From Apostichopus japonicus (taxonomy: Eukaryota > Echinodermata > Holothuroidea > Aspidochirotida > Stichopodidae): a DNA stretch of 64,000 nt. Of the stretch, positions 1 to 10,452 are shown in pieces (positions within the stretch are counted from its first letter, which is position 1; the number at the start of each line of letters is the position of its first letter). Where the stretch lies: assembly GCF_037975245.1 (NCBI RefSeq), contig NC_092574.1, positions 27,917,012 to 27,981,011 on the forward strand, given 5' to 3'. The notes under the pieces are model-generated. The model worked only from the letters and a program-made list of their open reading frames with translations. It was not told where the DNA came from and did not search any database. A program made the translations under genes and the position numbers.

Positions 1-389
1 TGATACTGTCAAAAGTTTAATCTTGATTGTAAATTACAAATGGCTGATTGTCATGTATCCAACGGGTTTGTCCTTAAGACTTACACAGAACTCCATAACA
101 GCAAAAGTTACAAGAGGAACAGACTATGTTCGGTTATATGTTTTTCTATGAGAAGTTGTCTTAAACACAATTTCCAGAACCAAGAAACACGCCTTCTTAT
201 TTGTTATTTAATGAAGTAATGAGGTAATGAGGTGATAAAGAATTTCGAGTGTCACATCGCGTCAACTTCACATGCAAAATATATGGATTTCCACCGAATG
301 AATGGCAGTGTAAAGTCAATGGCCTGTCTTTGCTTAAACGTGTAGCAGCCGACGAAATTTTCTCTCATGATATGTTGGGGTACACCTCT
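1..389. other. Non-coding stretch, nothing recognised
   Basis: AT-rich sequence without a credible open frame, RNA gene or recognisable repeat. The short open frame that starts near 249 runs straight into the tandem repeat that follows and has no family features. Confidence 0.5.
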
Positions 390-670
390 CAGTCCGACAA
401 GTTTTCAGTCCGACAAGTTTTCAGTCCGACAAGTTTTCAGTCCGAAAATGAAATACTTGTTTTCAGTCCGAAAATAAAATACATGTTTTCAGTCCGAAAA
501 TAAAATACACGTTTTCAGTCCGAAAATAAAATACACGTTTTCAGTCCGAAAATGAAATACACGTTTTCAGTCCGAAAATGAAATACACGTTTCGAAAATA
601 AAATACACGTTGTCAGTCCGAAAATAAAATACACGTTTTCAGTCCGAAAATAAAATACACATTTTCAGTT
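390..670. repeat. Short tandem repeat, 15-bp then 26-bp units
   Basis: Three copies of a 15-bp unit (CAGTCCGACAAGTTT) pass into about nine copies of a 26-bp unit built on TTTTCAGTCCGAAAAT followed by an AAATACACG-like tail. The 26-bp unit shares its CAGTCCGA core with the 15-mer, so it probably arose by extension of the shorter unit. One unit near 590 has lost the CAGTC part. No function can be assigned. Confidence 0.9.
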
Positions 671-1224
671 TGGGAATGAACAGTTTTAATGCCATAATAT
701 CACCAATAAACAACCCTGGAATGCGAGGTGGGAGTTAGGGACATTTAGGCAAGTGATCACCAGCACGGTTGCGTTCTTCTTCGGTCGTAGGATGTCATGG
801 ATGGTGCTTAGTCACTTAATTATCCTTGTTGTTGCATGGGTTGAGCCCAGGGATTGTTTGAAATCACGTTATTACCTATTCACCAATATACTAGGGGCCT
901 TTTTTTAAATTTTAGACGACACACTGCTCTATTCCGCACCAAGATGCATATAAAATGTACTTTTTGTCCAAACGAAAGCGGACACTTCACCTAAGAACAT
1001 GGCACATGAAACATTTCCGACTACGCACCTAGGGTGTGAGAATATTACTATGGAGAGCAACAAATTAACCAGAAAAGTTTACAAAACAAGCTAAACTTAT
1101 CCGTGAGGAAACTTTGATAGGTGGTTCAGGTAATTGACATTATTGAGTATTGAAAAAAATAAATAAAAGGATCATAGGAAGTAGTATCGGCACATAGATA
1201 TTTATTTGATTACATAATATGTAC
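671..1224. other. Non-coding stretch, nothing recognised
   Basis: No supported coding region, RNA or repeat is visible. The sequence is interrupted in all frames. Confidence 0.5.
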
Positions 1225-1294
1225 AGAAGGATAAAACTGAGGTGACAGCCCGATATTCATAAGGTTCTATATCTTAAGGTTCATTGTTCATAAG
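1225..1294. repeat. Left remnant of a 'GGTTCGTTATTCATAA' satellite
   Basis: Degenerate copies of GATATTCATAAGGTTC and GGTTCATTGTTCATAAG occur here. The same satellite resumes at 3245, on the other side of the TIR element 1295-3244, so this is the left half of a satellite split by an insertion. Confidence 0.75.
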
Positions 1295-3244
1295 CAGGCG
1301 CGTATCCATGATTTTCTAACCCGGGGGGCGCGAATTACTATCTAAGCGGAGCGCCACCATCGGTTGGCGCGGAGCGTAGAAGAAAATTTCTGGTTTTGAT
1401 ACCCCCAGATCACCGGAAATGGCACTTCTCGGGCTTAAAAATGACCAACCATATGTACACTTTTGCCTGAGAACCAAGTATTTCCCAAAAGTTTTTTTCC
1501 ATCCATAACCTTTTTGAAGATTGTCACCAGTCACACATCATGTTCGACCTCAATGCATGTCCTATGGATCATTGCTTTTGTAGGTGATTCTACGTCACGG
1601 CCCACAATATCCGAAAGCCCCACTTTTCAAGGTTTTAAGCCCATTATTTGTTGAGAATTTGAAAATTCACATTTCTCGTGAATAAAATCACTTGAAAACA
1701 TACCCATAATGTTGCACAAAATTCAATCTATGGACAACCAATACAGAAAAACCTCCTCCAACCCCTAACAGACAGGTCAAAATTGCACGAGTAGAGGAAA
1801 GTATGATGAAGAATGTTGGTGAGGAAATTTTGGAAAATTCCGACACAGTTAATTTATTGGTGTAGAAATATTGCAACCTCTTATAATGGCTATTATAAAA
1901 CTTGGTTAAAGGAAATGAAAAATAGCAGATATTTCCGATATCAGGTATATCGAAACCGAACACTACACACATAGGCGTAGGTCCCGTAGGAGGCGGTGGC
2001 TGCAGCCCCCCCCCCCCCCCCCGCCGCAACCAAATTTTTCGGGCACCTACTGAAAGAAAAATAAATAGCAATATATAGCTTAAAAATGATCTCCTTGGTA
2101 ATTAAATTAAAGTTGTAAGCTTGGCCGACATTACTACTGTAAAAGAGGGTTTTGACATAAATTGATCTGTATGCTTTTTCTCCATCTACATAAGACATTT
2201 GGTTGTTTACATTAGCATCTGGCGGTATACTGTGCAACTTTCACGGACCGTGCGGTACACGATGCCATGCAATGTAATGACCGATGCTTGCTTATATGAT
2301 ATTGGCATCGATATGTTGAACGCGCGCGAGGCGCGCGAAAAATTTTGGCTTTTTTTCGGGCAAGTCATTACAGCCCCCAAATCCAATTGGGCTCCTACGC
2401 CTTTGACTACACACATAGACAGTTTTTGAGGCTGTTCATCGTGGAACATGCATTTCAATGCTCACTGATATGATGTTATATCTGCTCTTTACTTTACCAA
2501 TTCGAACAGGCGTGTAGCGAGTAATTGCCAAGGGAGGGGCGAAGCCTGTAGGCAAACTATCTAAGCGAAGCGCCACCATGAGTTGGCGCGAAGCGTACAA
2601 TAAAAAATTTTGCCGAAAATGCCTCCCAGATCGATGGAAATGACACTTCCCAGGCCTTGCAAGTTGCATCTAAGCATTGTCTATTTTGAAATTACTAGCG
2701 ATGTCATAAAGAAAATTTTCTCGGGGGGGGGGGCGGTCGCCCCCTTCCCGAAATGCGTCATATTCCCCGACGACTCGGTCGAGTTCAAGGCCAGCCACAG
2801 TTGGTTCCATATAGCACAATTGTACAATTGTTTAAGGCGTCCATACACACACACGCGTTATGATAGACCATATATAATATTTATATAGATACATTAGTGA
2901 GAGAGGAAAAATGGAAACGTCAAAAATGGAGTAGTCGGTGTAAGGGGTAGGGTGAGGCGCACACCCCCTCCGTAATCCTTGATCTGTCACTGGCTACCCT
3001 GTGTATATAATAGGGATCAGCGCTTTAACTATGACTGTTCCTCTTTCTCTTCCCGAGGTCTTGGCTATCTTCTACTCCCTCCTTTTCTTTTTTCTCTTTT
3101 TTTTCTTTTTCTTTTCCCTTCCTTCCTCTCCTCCTTTTCTTTTTCCCCCTCCTTTTCCCTTTTTTCTTCTCTTTTTTATTCTCTCCTCTTTTCCTTACCC
3201 GGGGCGCGCGCCCCCAACGCCCCCCCCCCCTGGATACGCACCTG
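1295..3244. mobile_element. Non-coding TIR element, ~1.95 kb, inserted in a satellite
   Basis: The left end CAGGCGCGTATCCA (1295-1308) is the inverted counterpart of TGGATACGCACCTG (3231-3244), with 13 of 14 positions matching. ATAAG occurs directly outside both ends (1290-1294 and 3245-3249), a possible 5-bp target duplication, and the flanks on both sides are the same satellite. The body contains a GC-rich block with ATCTAAGCG followed by a short gcgc hairpin (about 1330-1430, again 2550-2680), a block near 1430-1870, and a pyrimidine-rich block (3040-3200). Related blocks occur at 17289-18806 and, inverted, at 11190-11873. No transposase is encoded. A second end-like sequence at 2507 (CAGGCGTGTA) leaves open that this is two related elements side by side. 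A hAT-like element is nested at 1970-2405. Confidence 0.65.
1962..2413. mobile_element. hAT-like miniature element with 8-bp target duplication (nested)
   Basis: The element proper is 1970-2405 (436 bp). Its terminal inverted repeats are CATAGGCGTAGG (1970-1981) and CCTACGCCTTTG (2394-2405), matching at 11 of 12 positions. The 8-bp direct repeat ACTACACA lies immediately outside (1962-1969 and 2406-2413). An 8-bp duplication with ends beginning CA and ending TG is the signature of the hAT superfamily. The element encodes no transposase, so it would have been moved in trans. It contains a poly-C run (~2008-2024) and GCGCGC-rich palindromic sequence (~2320-2337). It sits inside the larger TIR element and is therefore the younger insertion. 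Confidence 0.85.
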
Positions 3245-3560
3245 ATAAGGGTCGCTATTCATAATTTTCAAAAAGGTTCATTGTTCTTAAGGTTCGTTAT
3301 TCATAGTAAAAACAAAGGTTCGTTGTTCATAATTGGTAAAAGGGTTCGATATTAATACTGGTGAAGGTTAGTTGTTCATAATTGGTAAAAGGGTTCGTTA
3401 TTCATAATGGTGAAAAAGGCTCGTTATTCATTATAGGAGGAAAAGTTCGATATTCATAATGGAACAAAGGGTTCGTTATTCATAATAGTAGGAAAGGTTC
3501 GATATTCATAATGGAATAAATGGTTCGTTATTCATAATAGGCCTAGCCAAAAAGGTTTGG
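3245..3560. repeat. 'GGTTCGTTATTCATAAT' satellite, ~28-34 bp units
   Basis: About ten degenerate units of the form GGTTCGTTATTCATAATGG, separated by A-rich linkers, run in direct orientation. It is the right half of the satellite that starts at 1225. Confidence 0.85.
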
Positions 3561-3863
3561 TATCATTTACAATAATGAATAGGAGCCCCTTTAGGAAACG
3601 TACAAGTTTATGCCGTTAATATGTCGAAAATGATCATGATAGTGGCTCATATTCTCTGCAAAATTATTCATCCGCCCACCATCTGGTGGTGCCCCCAATA
3701 GGAATGTTGAAATGAAAGATAAAAATAGGGCCAAATTTTAATATACTATATTTGACAAAGAAATGCAACCAAATACAACTATTTTCCTTATACCCCCTGT
3801 ACAAAATATGATGTTTGGTACCCTCTGGTGGGGGCTGAGTGTAATTTTGGATGTTAGACCTTA
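3561..3863. other. Non-coding stretch, nothing recognised
   Basis: A gap of about 300 bp between the satellite and the hAT-like element. No supported gene or repeat is seen. Confidence 0.5.
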
Positions 3864-4397
3864 GAGGGTAGCATAGGCGTAGGAGGCGGGGGGCTGGGGG
3901 GCTGCAGCCCCCGTCAACCAAAATTTTTCGTGAAAATTCGGGCAATATGGTGAGAATTTTTCGGGCACCTTCTGAAGGAATAAAAATTTCCAGTGTGTTT
4001 TTCAATTTTTTTTTTTGAAATGCTGATAATTTTTCGGGCACCTATACTGAAAGAAGAATAATTTGCAATGTGTTTTTCAATGGTTAAACTGATATTATTA
4101 TTATCGTTATTATTGTAACGACTTCCCCAATAATTGTAACCAATATGAAAGGGTAATAACACGGAAAATATAACCAAAATTGTTCGCGCGTTCATCATGT
4201 TTATGTGCATATCATATAGGCATTCATTGGTTATTGCAATGTGATGTAATACCCGATGACTGCCCATATGATATGCACATTGACCTGTTGAACGCGCGGA
4301 GGGCGCGAAAAATTTTGGTTAAATTTTTCGGACAATTCGTTACAGCCCCCCCCCCCCCCTCCAAATCAAATTAGGCTCCTACGCCTATGGAGGGTAG
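3864..4397. mobile_element. Second hAT-like miniature element with perfect 8-bp target duplication
   Basis: The element proper is 3872-4389 (518 bp). Its ends CATAGGCGTAGG (3872-3883) and CCTACGCCTATG (4378-4389) are perfect 12-bp inverted repeats. The 8-bp direct repeat GAGGGTAG flanks it exactly (3864-3871 and 4390-4397). Interior blocks (a C-run followed by CAAATTTTTCGGGCACCT-like sequence on the left, AACGCGCG plus AAAATTTTGG on the right) match the copy at 1970-2405, so the two are members of one family. The length difference comes from internal duplication around 3920-4060. It has no coding capacity. Confidence 0.92.
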
Positions 4398-4625
4398 GTG
4401 CCAGTTGTTACATAGTTATCAAAAATTTGAGTGAGACAAAACTAGCAGGAAAAGTGTGTCGGTGCTCCATGGTTATGCCTTTTGAGCTGACGATATGGAA
4501 ACACACATTTTCCGAACATGCGTCCATCATTTCGTTGCTTCGGAGTTCGCACTGGCAGTTTTGAGCAACCGCTTTCTTCTGAACAGACACTGGTCACTTG
4601 GAGAAAATGGCAGATAATGAATCAA

Positions 4626-4773
4626 TTAAACAACGAAAGCCTTGATGGCATAGACGATTGCCAAATGGTAGTCGTTCAGTGTTCGTCTACCTTCCCGGTA
4701 CTGTCTTTTGAGCCGTCTAATTCTCCTTTCCAAGTCTCGCCACTTCTTCCTCCTTCTGGGGGGATCGTCGCCT
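4626..4773 (-). pseudogene. Probable last exon of the FLYWCH-MULE transposase gene
   Basis: The minus strand reads a basic, helical C-terminus (GDDPPRRRKKWRDLERRI, then GRRTLNDYHLAIVYAIK) and a stop codon at 4626-4628. As I recall the family, animal MULE transposases commonly end in a P-rich, RKK-RDL, DYL-AI tail of this type. A plausible acceptor (TTGCCAAACAG) lies just upstream at 4774-4784. The frame stays open upstream to an ATG at 4868, so a longer exon is possible. It lies downstream of, and on the same strand as, the exons at 5918-6083 and 7322-9574. The intervening exon(s) carrying the late transposase segment were not found, so the join is inferred. Confidence 0.55.
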
Positions 4774-5917
4774 CTGTTTGGCAATAAACATTGATACAAC
4801 ATCCGTTTATGCCACATCAAAATACCCTTTTTTTGAAAATGTAGAGTGCGCGATAACACACGAACCACAGTCCTTTCTTCGTGGACAGATACCGCCTATA
4901 TATGCATTTTTACAGTCGAGTATAACTGACAATCCTTCGTTCTGCTCGTATAATCTACACAGTGAGATGTTTGATATAGCCGTTTGTTAAATCATTGTTT
5001 ACGACGTGATATTCACCTAGCAGCGAATATAACGCAGGTAAAGTGTTTGCCGGCATAGAACTTAACTGTTTTTCGTTCAATGGGTTTCTATTCAGTGTTT
5101 CTTTTCCCGACTTTTTTTCAGTTGTAGAAGTTATGTTTCACGGAGTATAACTTTTCTTTGAATAGTTGGCAACATTTTGAAGAAATAATAAAGTATTACT
5201 AAGCGTTTCTTGTGTCATTTTTTTACATAATTTACCGTTGGTTCCAACAGAATGAACAGAAAAGATAAACTTCCACCCAACAACTTTGAAGCAGGACCGG
5301 GTACAAAACAAAACATATTTCTCATCCGCGCAAGGTGCCTCCTTTTTCCTGGTTCTATTCGGATTACAAGAAATCTAAGCTATCCTTAAAAGATTATTTT
5401 GTAAAGGTTGCCACATATTCCAAACTAGTATTAGCGCATGAAAAGAAGAAAAATGGCCGCCCGTTTTTTCTCTTCAAATCTCAGTACGAGAAACATGCAG
5501 AAACAAATTCGTATAAAAAGTAACAGACTGGGACACATTGTCTTAATTATTATACTTTCCTTGCTAAAGTTTTTGCACTGATTGCATCGATCGTTTGTGC
5601 TCCTAGTAGCGCTGTTTTCTTTGTTACTCTTATTCTTATCGGCTTAAGTATATGCTAACTCTGTGGTTGAAAATTTTGGAAAGTCATTAATTGGGCTTGG
5701 TGCGATACTGAGTTTACCGACTCTTTTCTTCATCACAGTTTATTATAACCCATAGAAGCTCTGCTATGCAAAGCGGCTGCGAACACCCTACGTTTACAGA
5801 TTATACTATAGATTGTAAGTCTTTACGCGCGTATATAATTGCGTAGATAAAAGTAGAGTATACGGTAAGTCTACGCGTATAGTTATACGCGAGCTGTATA
5901 CTGCATTATTAACTTAC
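4774..5917. other. Intronic or intergenic DNA inside the transposase gene
   Basis: No missing transposase exon could be recognised here on the minus strand. On the plus strand there is an open stretch around 5252-5523 (ATG at 5252 in one frame; a 62-codon frame ending at 5523 in another). Its product, lysine- and aromatic-rich in the second frame, matches no family I know, so it is not called as a gene. Confidence 0.4.
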
Positions 5918-6083
5918 TTTCCACTGAGTTGTTGCTTCGAGACGACATTGGCCTTGCCCATGCATGTGTTCCAGAACGATGGTGGGAACATGTTCGTATG
6001 TTTCTTCAAAATATTCGATGAACTGTCCAAGAGCCGGATACTGAGCAACCAGGGCCATAGCACGTCGGCCCGTAGATAACGTG
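5918..6083 (-). pseudogene. Internal exon of the FLYWCH-MULE transposase gene
   Basis: The minus strand has a strong acceptor (TTTTGCTCCTTTTAG, AG at 6084-6085) and a consensus donor GTAAGT (ending the exon at 5918). The 166-bp exon joins the previous exon in phase: the split codon GC|C gives alanine, and the frame continues TLSTGRRAMALVAQYPALGQ, then FIEYFEETY. A region ending in Y-F-E-x-T-Y/W follows the catalytic core in MULE transposases. Beyond FEETY the expected F-P-P-x-W-N block appears in a different frame (FPPSFWN, about 5965-5990). The original frame then resumes with MHGQGQ, which implies at least two small indels. The exon is therefore decayed. Confidence 0.7.
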
Positions 6084-7321
6084 CTAAAAGGAGCAAAATA
6101 TGATCATGCATTTAGGCTATAAAACATCCAAATATGGATTGAACAGTCATATGACATTGAGTACGGTACGCAAAAAATGAGTTTATCATATGTTGCGGTT
6201 TATCCTACATAATAAATGACGCCATAAGACAAGAAGAAGCAAGCACAAATGATTGGTATGAACGGCCCATTCTGAACAAATCACACCACATGAAAATACA
6301 AGCAAAGGACTAACACGATTGCGTGCTAAAAATGGTGGGGTATATTGTTGGATATTAGTTTATTAAGTTTTTTTTACACAGTTGCGTATCTGGGGTCGTT
6401 CGTCAGGGGGTACGGTCAAAGGGTAATTTTTCCCGGTATACTTTATTTTTATTGAAGATTATCCTGGGCGAGGGGTCAAATGGAGGGGAAACACCCCTCC
6501 CCTTTGAGAATTTCTAATAATCGAATCTAGAAATTAGTACCAGAAATGGAATATGACATCTAGATTTTGTTCAGTGCGCAAAGCGAGTCGACAAAAATAT
6601 TACTTTTAATATTACTTATAACATAGTAGCCTATAGTTGGTAAGGTAATCCAGGATTTCTTGATAGGGGAGCGCAAATGTTATTGATTAGACTTAGATGC
6701 AAAATGGTGCTTTCATTTCGACCCGTTTGAGTATTTATTATGAAGTACATTTTCAGGAAACAAGAAGTTTGGTCCAAAAAAAAAACTTATTCCTCTGAGG
6801 ACAGGGGGACAAACGGTTGAGTTTTACTCGGAGCCCTCGAGGGCTCAGTCACTCCAGTTGCGGGCAAATTCTGGTGGTCTTAGCATGCACACAACTGGTT
6901 TGATTTGGCAAGTTTTGTTTCATCAATTTGAGACTGAAATCTAATATTATGATGGATTTAGGGAGGCTCGAAAAAATATCAACCCACAGGAGTATATTGA
7001 TGATTTTTGTTATTTTTCCTGCTAAATAGACGTTTTAAATTCCAAACATTCTAATCAAGGGGGTCCAGTTATTTTCTGTTTTGAATAGATGGAGTGGGTG
7101 TGCCCATTGGCAGGGCCTATTGATCCAGCCCCCAAAGGTTCATCAACTAAAACTTTTTGGGTATGAGTGTGTGACTGCTGAAAAAGGGTGCGAAGACGTC
7201 AAGCCTGTTAATAAGGCAGCTTTCCCACTCGCTCCCAGTCTAACACGAGCGACGGGGGAGCACGCGGCGAGGCATAGAAATTATAATGGGGCATACTGTA
7301 GAATAACTAATGTATACTTAC
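6084..7321. other. Intron of the transposase gene; degenerate repeat content
   Basis: The stretch is bounded by a consensus donor (GTAAGTATAC on the minus strand, starting at 7321) and the acceptor at 6084-6085. No coding region is recognised. The stretch 6370-6600 has the look of an old non-coding transposon (GCGTATCTGGGG, then GCGCAAAGCGAG), but no matching second end was found. Confidence 0.5.
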
Positions 7322-7447
7322 GCATACTGCTGCCGCACGGTCAGTAGAGGGAGGAATCCCAACGCCATGAACTTCCGTACACAAGCTTTCAGTCTAAAAT
7401 TGACCTGGTAAGGAGCAGCCATTCCCAGCTCCTGGACCTTCCGGCGT

Positions 7448-7714
7448 AATTATAGAATACAGGGCCATTCATTAACTCTTCCCAGCATCCGGATGCGCGG
7501 ATGCGAGGTGTGTCTGTAGTTTTATTACTTATGTGAATATCCGAAATTGCAAATAAACTGTCGATAGTTTATGAGATGCAGATAAGGACAAATGGTCGGG
7601 AGTTTATCGATGCAGGTGAGGATATTCACATAAGTAATAAAACTACAGACACACCGCGCATCCGCGCATCCGGATGCTGGGAAGAGTTAATGAATGGCCC
7701 TGTATTCTATAATT
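7448..7714. mobile_element. Hairpin (foldback) miniature element inside the transposase gene
   Basis: Two 95-bp arms (7448-7542 and 7620-7714) are inverted complements with a single mismatch, around a 77-bp loop. The ends read AATTATAGAATACAGG outward-in on both sides. AATT is itself palindromic, so a 4-bp AATT or a TA target duplication cannot be told from arm sequence. Coding sequence of the same transposase abuts both sides, so the element lies within the gene. Near-identity of the arms suggests recent insertion or arm correction. Confidence 0.85.
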
Positions 7715-8284
7715 GTACCACGATCTCCCGCTTGAGGGCTCTAAGGATGTCAATATAGTGCAGCCGTGTCTTGCCCGTGGAGAGACACATGGCCAGAGGG
7801 ATAATCCAGTCGTTGAACTGGCCATGTACCGTGACTATTTGACTGTACGGTCGCAGCGCCGTTCTAAATGTCCCATCAATAAATACGTCTTCGCACGTCC
7901 GCAGAACTCGAAGTTGTCTCGGTGTGGCGAAGACGGCAACGCCAGCGATATTGTTAAGATGTATTAACATTCGCTGGCCCCTCCAATTTTCGGCCCAGAT
8001 GCCTCTATCTGAACGTCGTGAATCGTTCTTGGAACACCTGGCCAGAAGCTATTCCTATGGCGCTGCAAGCGCGTTTCCAGCTCTGGAAATCGTGGGATGT
8101 TGTACCGGTTGTTCTCGCGGAGAAGGACCTCGTTGTACGCCCTCCGAATGGGCATCGATGGGTCGTTTGCGATGCTCTCAAGTACCCGTTGCGTAAAGAG
8201 AGTCCTAGCGATAAGATCGTCATCGCGTTCGTGGCTATGTTTTGGAAATCGTTCTCCTTGTATTCTCACGCGCGCATTGATGTT

Positions 8285-9457
8285 GTTGAAGTCGATGTGG
8301 TCCTTGTGTACAGGGGCTCTACATTCCATGTGGGCACAACGCCAGTAGATCTTGTTGAAGTCGATGTGGTCCTTGTGTACAGGGGCTCTACATTCCATGT
8401 GGGCACAACGCCAGTAGATCTTGTTGAAGTCGATGTGGTCCTTGTGTACAGGGGCTCTACATTCCATGTGGGCACAACGCCAGTAGATCTTGTTGAAGTC
8501 GATGTGGTCCTTGTGTACAGGGGCTCTACATTCCATGTGGGCACAACGCCAGTAGATCTTGTTGAAGTCGATGTGGTCCGTGTGTACAGGGGCTCTACAT
8601 TCCATGTGGGCACAACGCCAGTAGATCTTGTTGAAGTCGATGTGGTCCGTGTGTACAGGGGCTCTACATTCCATGTGGGCACAACGCCAGTAGATCTTGT
8701 TGAAGTCGATGTGGTCCTTGTGTACAGGGGCTCTACATTCCATGTGGGCACAACGCCAGTAGATCTTGTTGAAGTCGATGTGGTCCTTGTGTACAGGGGC
8801 TCTACATTCCATGTGGGCACAACGCCAGTAGATCTTGTTGAAGTCGATGTGGTCCTTGTGTACAGGGGCTCTACATTCCATGTGGGCACAACGCCAGTAG
8901 ATCTTGTTGAAGTCGATGTGGTCCTTGTGTACAGGGGCTCTACATTCCATGTGGGCACAACGCCAGTAGATCTTGTTGAAGTCGATGTGGTCCGTGTGTA
9001 CAGGGGCTCTACATTCCATGTGGGCACAACGCCAGTAGATCTTGTTGAAGTCGATGTGGTCCGTGTGTACAGGGGCTCTACATTCCATGTGGGCACAACG
9101 CCAGTAGATCTTGTTGAAGTCGATGTGGTCCGTGTGTACAGGGGCTCTACATGCCATGTGGGCACAACGCCAGTAGATCTTGTTGAAGTCGATGTGGTCC
9201 GTGTGTACAGGGGCTCTACATTCCATGTGGGCACAACGCCAGTAGATCTTGTTGAAGTCGATGTGGTCCGTGTGTACAGGGGCTCTACATTCCATGTGGG
9301 CACAACGCCAGTAGATCTTGTTGAAGTCGATGTGGTCCGTGTGTACAGGGGCTCTACATTCCATGTGGGCACAACGCCAGTAGATCTTGTTGAAGTCGAT
9401 GTGGTCCGTGTGTACAGGGGCTCTACATTCCATGTGGGCACAACGCCAGTAGATCTT
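8285..9457 (-). repeat. 69-bp in-frame minisatellite, 17 units, within the FLYWCH finger
   Basis: There are exactly 17 x 69 = 1173 bp. On the minus strand each unit encodes 23 residues including YWRCAHMECRAPVH, i.e. the half-finger holding two cysteines and a histidine. Units are almost identical: one position alternates between AAG (K) and ACG (T) in H-K/T-D-H, and one unit (near 9150) has ME changed to MA. In plus-strand order the K/T pattern is K4 T2 K4 T7, which suggests duplication of blocks of units. Because the unit is a multiple of three and free of stops, long frames also stay open on the plus strand and in a second minus frame; these are by-products. Confidence 0.95.
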
Positions 9458-9730
9458 GTTGTTGGCTGCTGTCTTATTTTTCTGATAACGATACCTGTCA
9501 TACACAAGGATGTTTCCCCCTCTTTTCAAACCTTCCATAAGAATAGGCTGGATATGGCCCCGTTGTGCGGCCATGATTATCAGATGAATATCACGGTACG
9601 TCTGGTGATACCTAACTTTTTATTGCGCGGCTATACGGTAGGGTCACGTGTTCTTTCAATAATGTGTGTTTTGTGTATGTATCTTTCACAGTGTATAGGT
9701 CAATAGTATATGCACTGTATAATCATGACT

Positions 9731-9784
9731 TCTGATTGGTCAATAGTGAAAATTACAGGTAAATATCACTCCCAACCAATCAGA
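9731..9784. promoter_or_regulatory. Inverted pair of CCAAT boxes upstream of the transposase
   Basis: TCTGATTGGT (9731-9740) and ACCAATCAGA (9775-9784) form a perfect 10-bp inverted repeat. Each contains an ATTGG/CCAAT core. They lie about 160-210 bp upstream of the minus-strand ATG at 9574. A promoter role is only inferred; no TATA box or initiator could be fixed. Confidence 0.3.
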
Positions 9785-9977
9785 TTCGGATATTTGGCCC
9801 GTTAGCCGGAACTTGAAGTATGAACACATGAAACAACTAAGGGCGGCGCACCGCACATTAGGCAGATATAGGGCGTGTGTCATCATATCACAATCACTTC
9901 ACGATAAAAACAATACGATACAATACGATAGTATGCAATAGATGAATGTGTATAGTGCGATAGTGCGAACTGATAGT

Positions 9978-10400
<423 letters not shown>

Positions 10401-10452
10401 CTATTTTTTATAATATATTATTATATTTATTATAAGAGAAAACCAGAGAAAT

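Larger units (their letters stand above)
7322..9574 (-). pseudogene. Main exon of a FLYWCH zinc-finger MULE-type transposase, expanded and broken
   Basis: From an ATG at 9574 the protein opens with a FLYWCH finger: GGNILVYDRYRYQ, then YWRCAHMECRAPVH, and after the repeat array RFPKHSHE, which supplies the closing H-x-H. Between them the YWRC...C...H segment is repeated 17 times (8285-9457). A spacer rich in charged residues follows (to about 7995). The frame then shifts near the GGG run at 7994; in the new frame the MULE core continues with VFIDGTF, YSQIVTVHG and WIIPLAMCL up to about 7715, where DGTF carries the first catalytic Asp. A 267-bp hairpin element (7448-7714) intervenes. Coding then resumes with RRKVQELGMAAPYQ and FMALGFLPLLTVRQQY to a consensus splice donor at 7321. 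The stretch expected in between, with the second catalytic Asp (D-F-E) and a C-x-H motif, about 40 residues, is absent. A functional enzyme is not encoded. Family assignment is firm and the exact start is less so. Confidence 0.82.

Noticed and set aside
2979-3264. Phe/Pro-rich hydrophobic frames resembling a membrane protein
   Set aside because: They derive from the pyrimidine tract of the TIR element, and the homologous tract at 18590-18760 gives a different product.
5335-5523. Lysine-rich 62-codon plus-strand frame
   Set aside because: It has no ATG start in frame, no recognised family and no splice context beyond a weak acceptor; not enough to call a gene.
8266-9507. 413-codon minus-strand frame over the 69-bp repeats (second frame)
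   Set aside because: It lacks the flanking FLYWCH and transposase sequence and is explained by the repeat period.
8018-9706. 562-codon plus-strand frame over the 69-bp repeats
   Set aside because: It is a by-product of the 69-bp period on the opposite strand. The FLYWCH and MULE motifs are only on the minus strand, in one frame.
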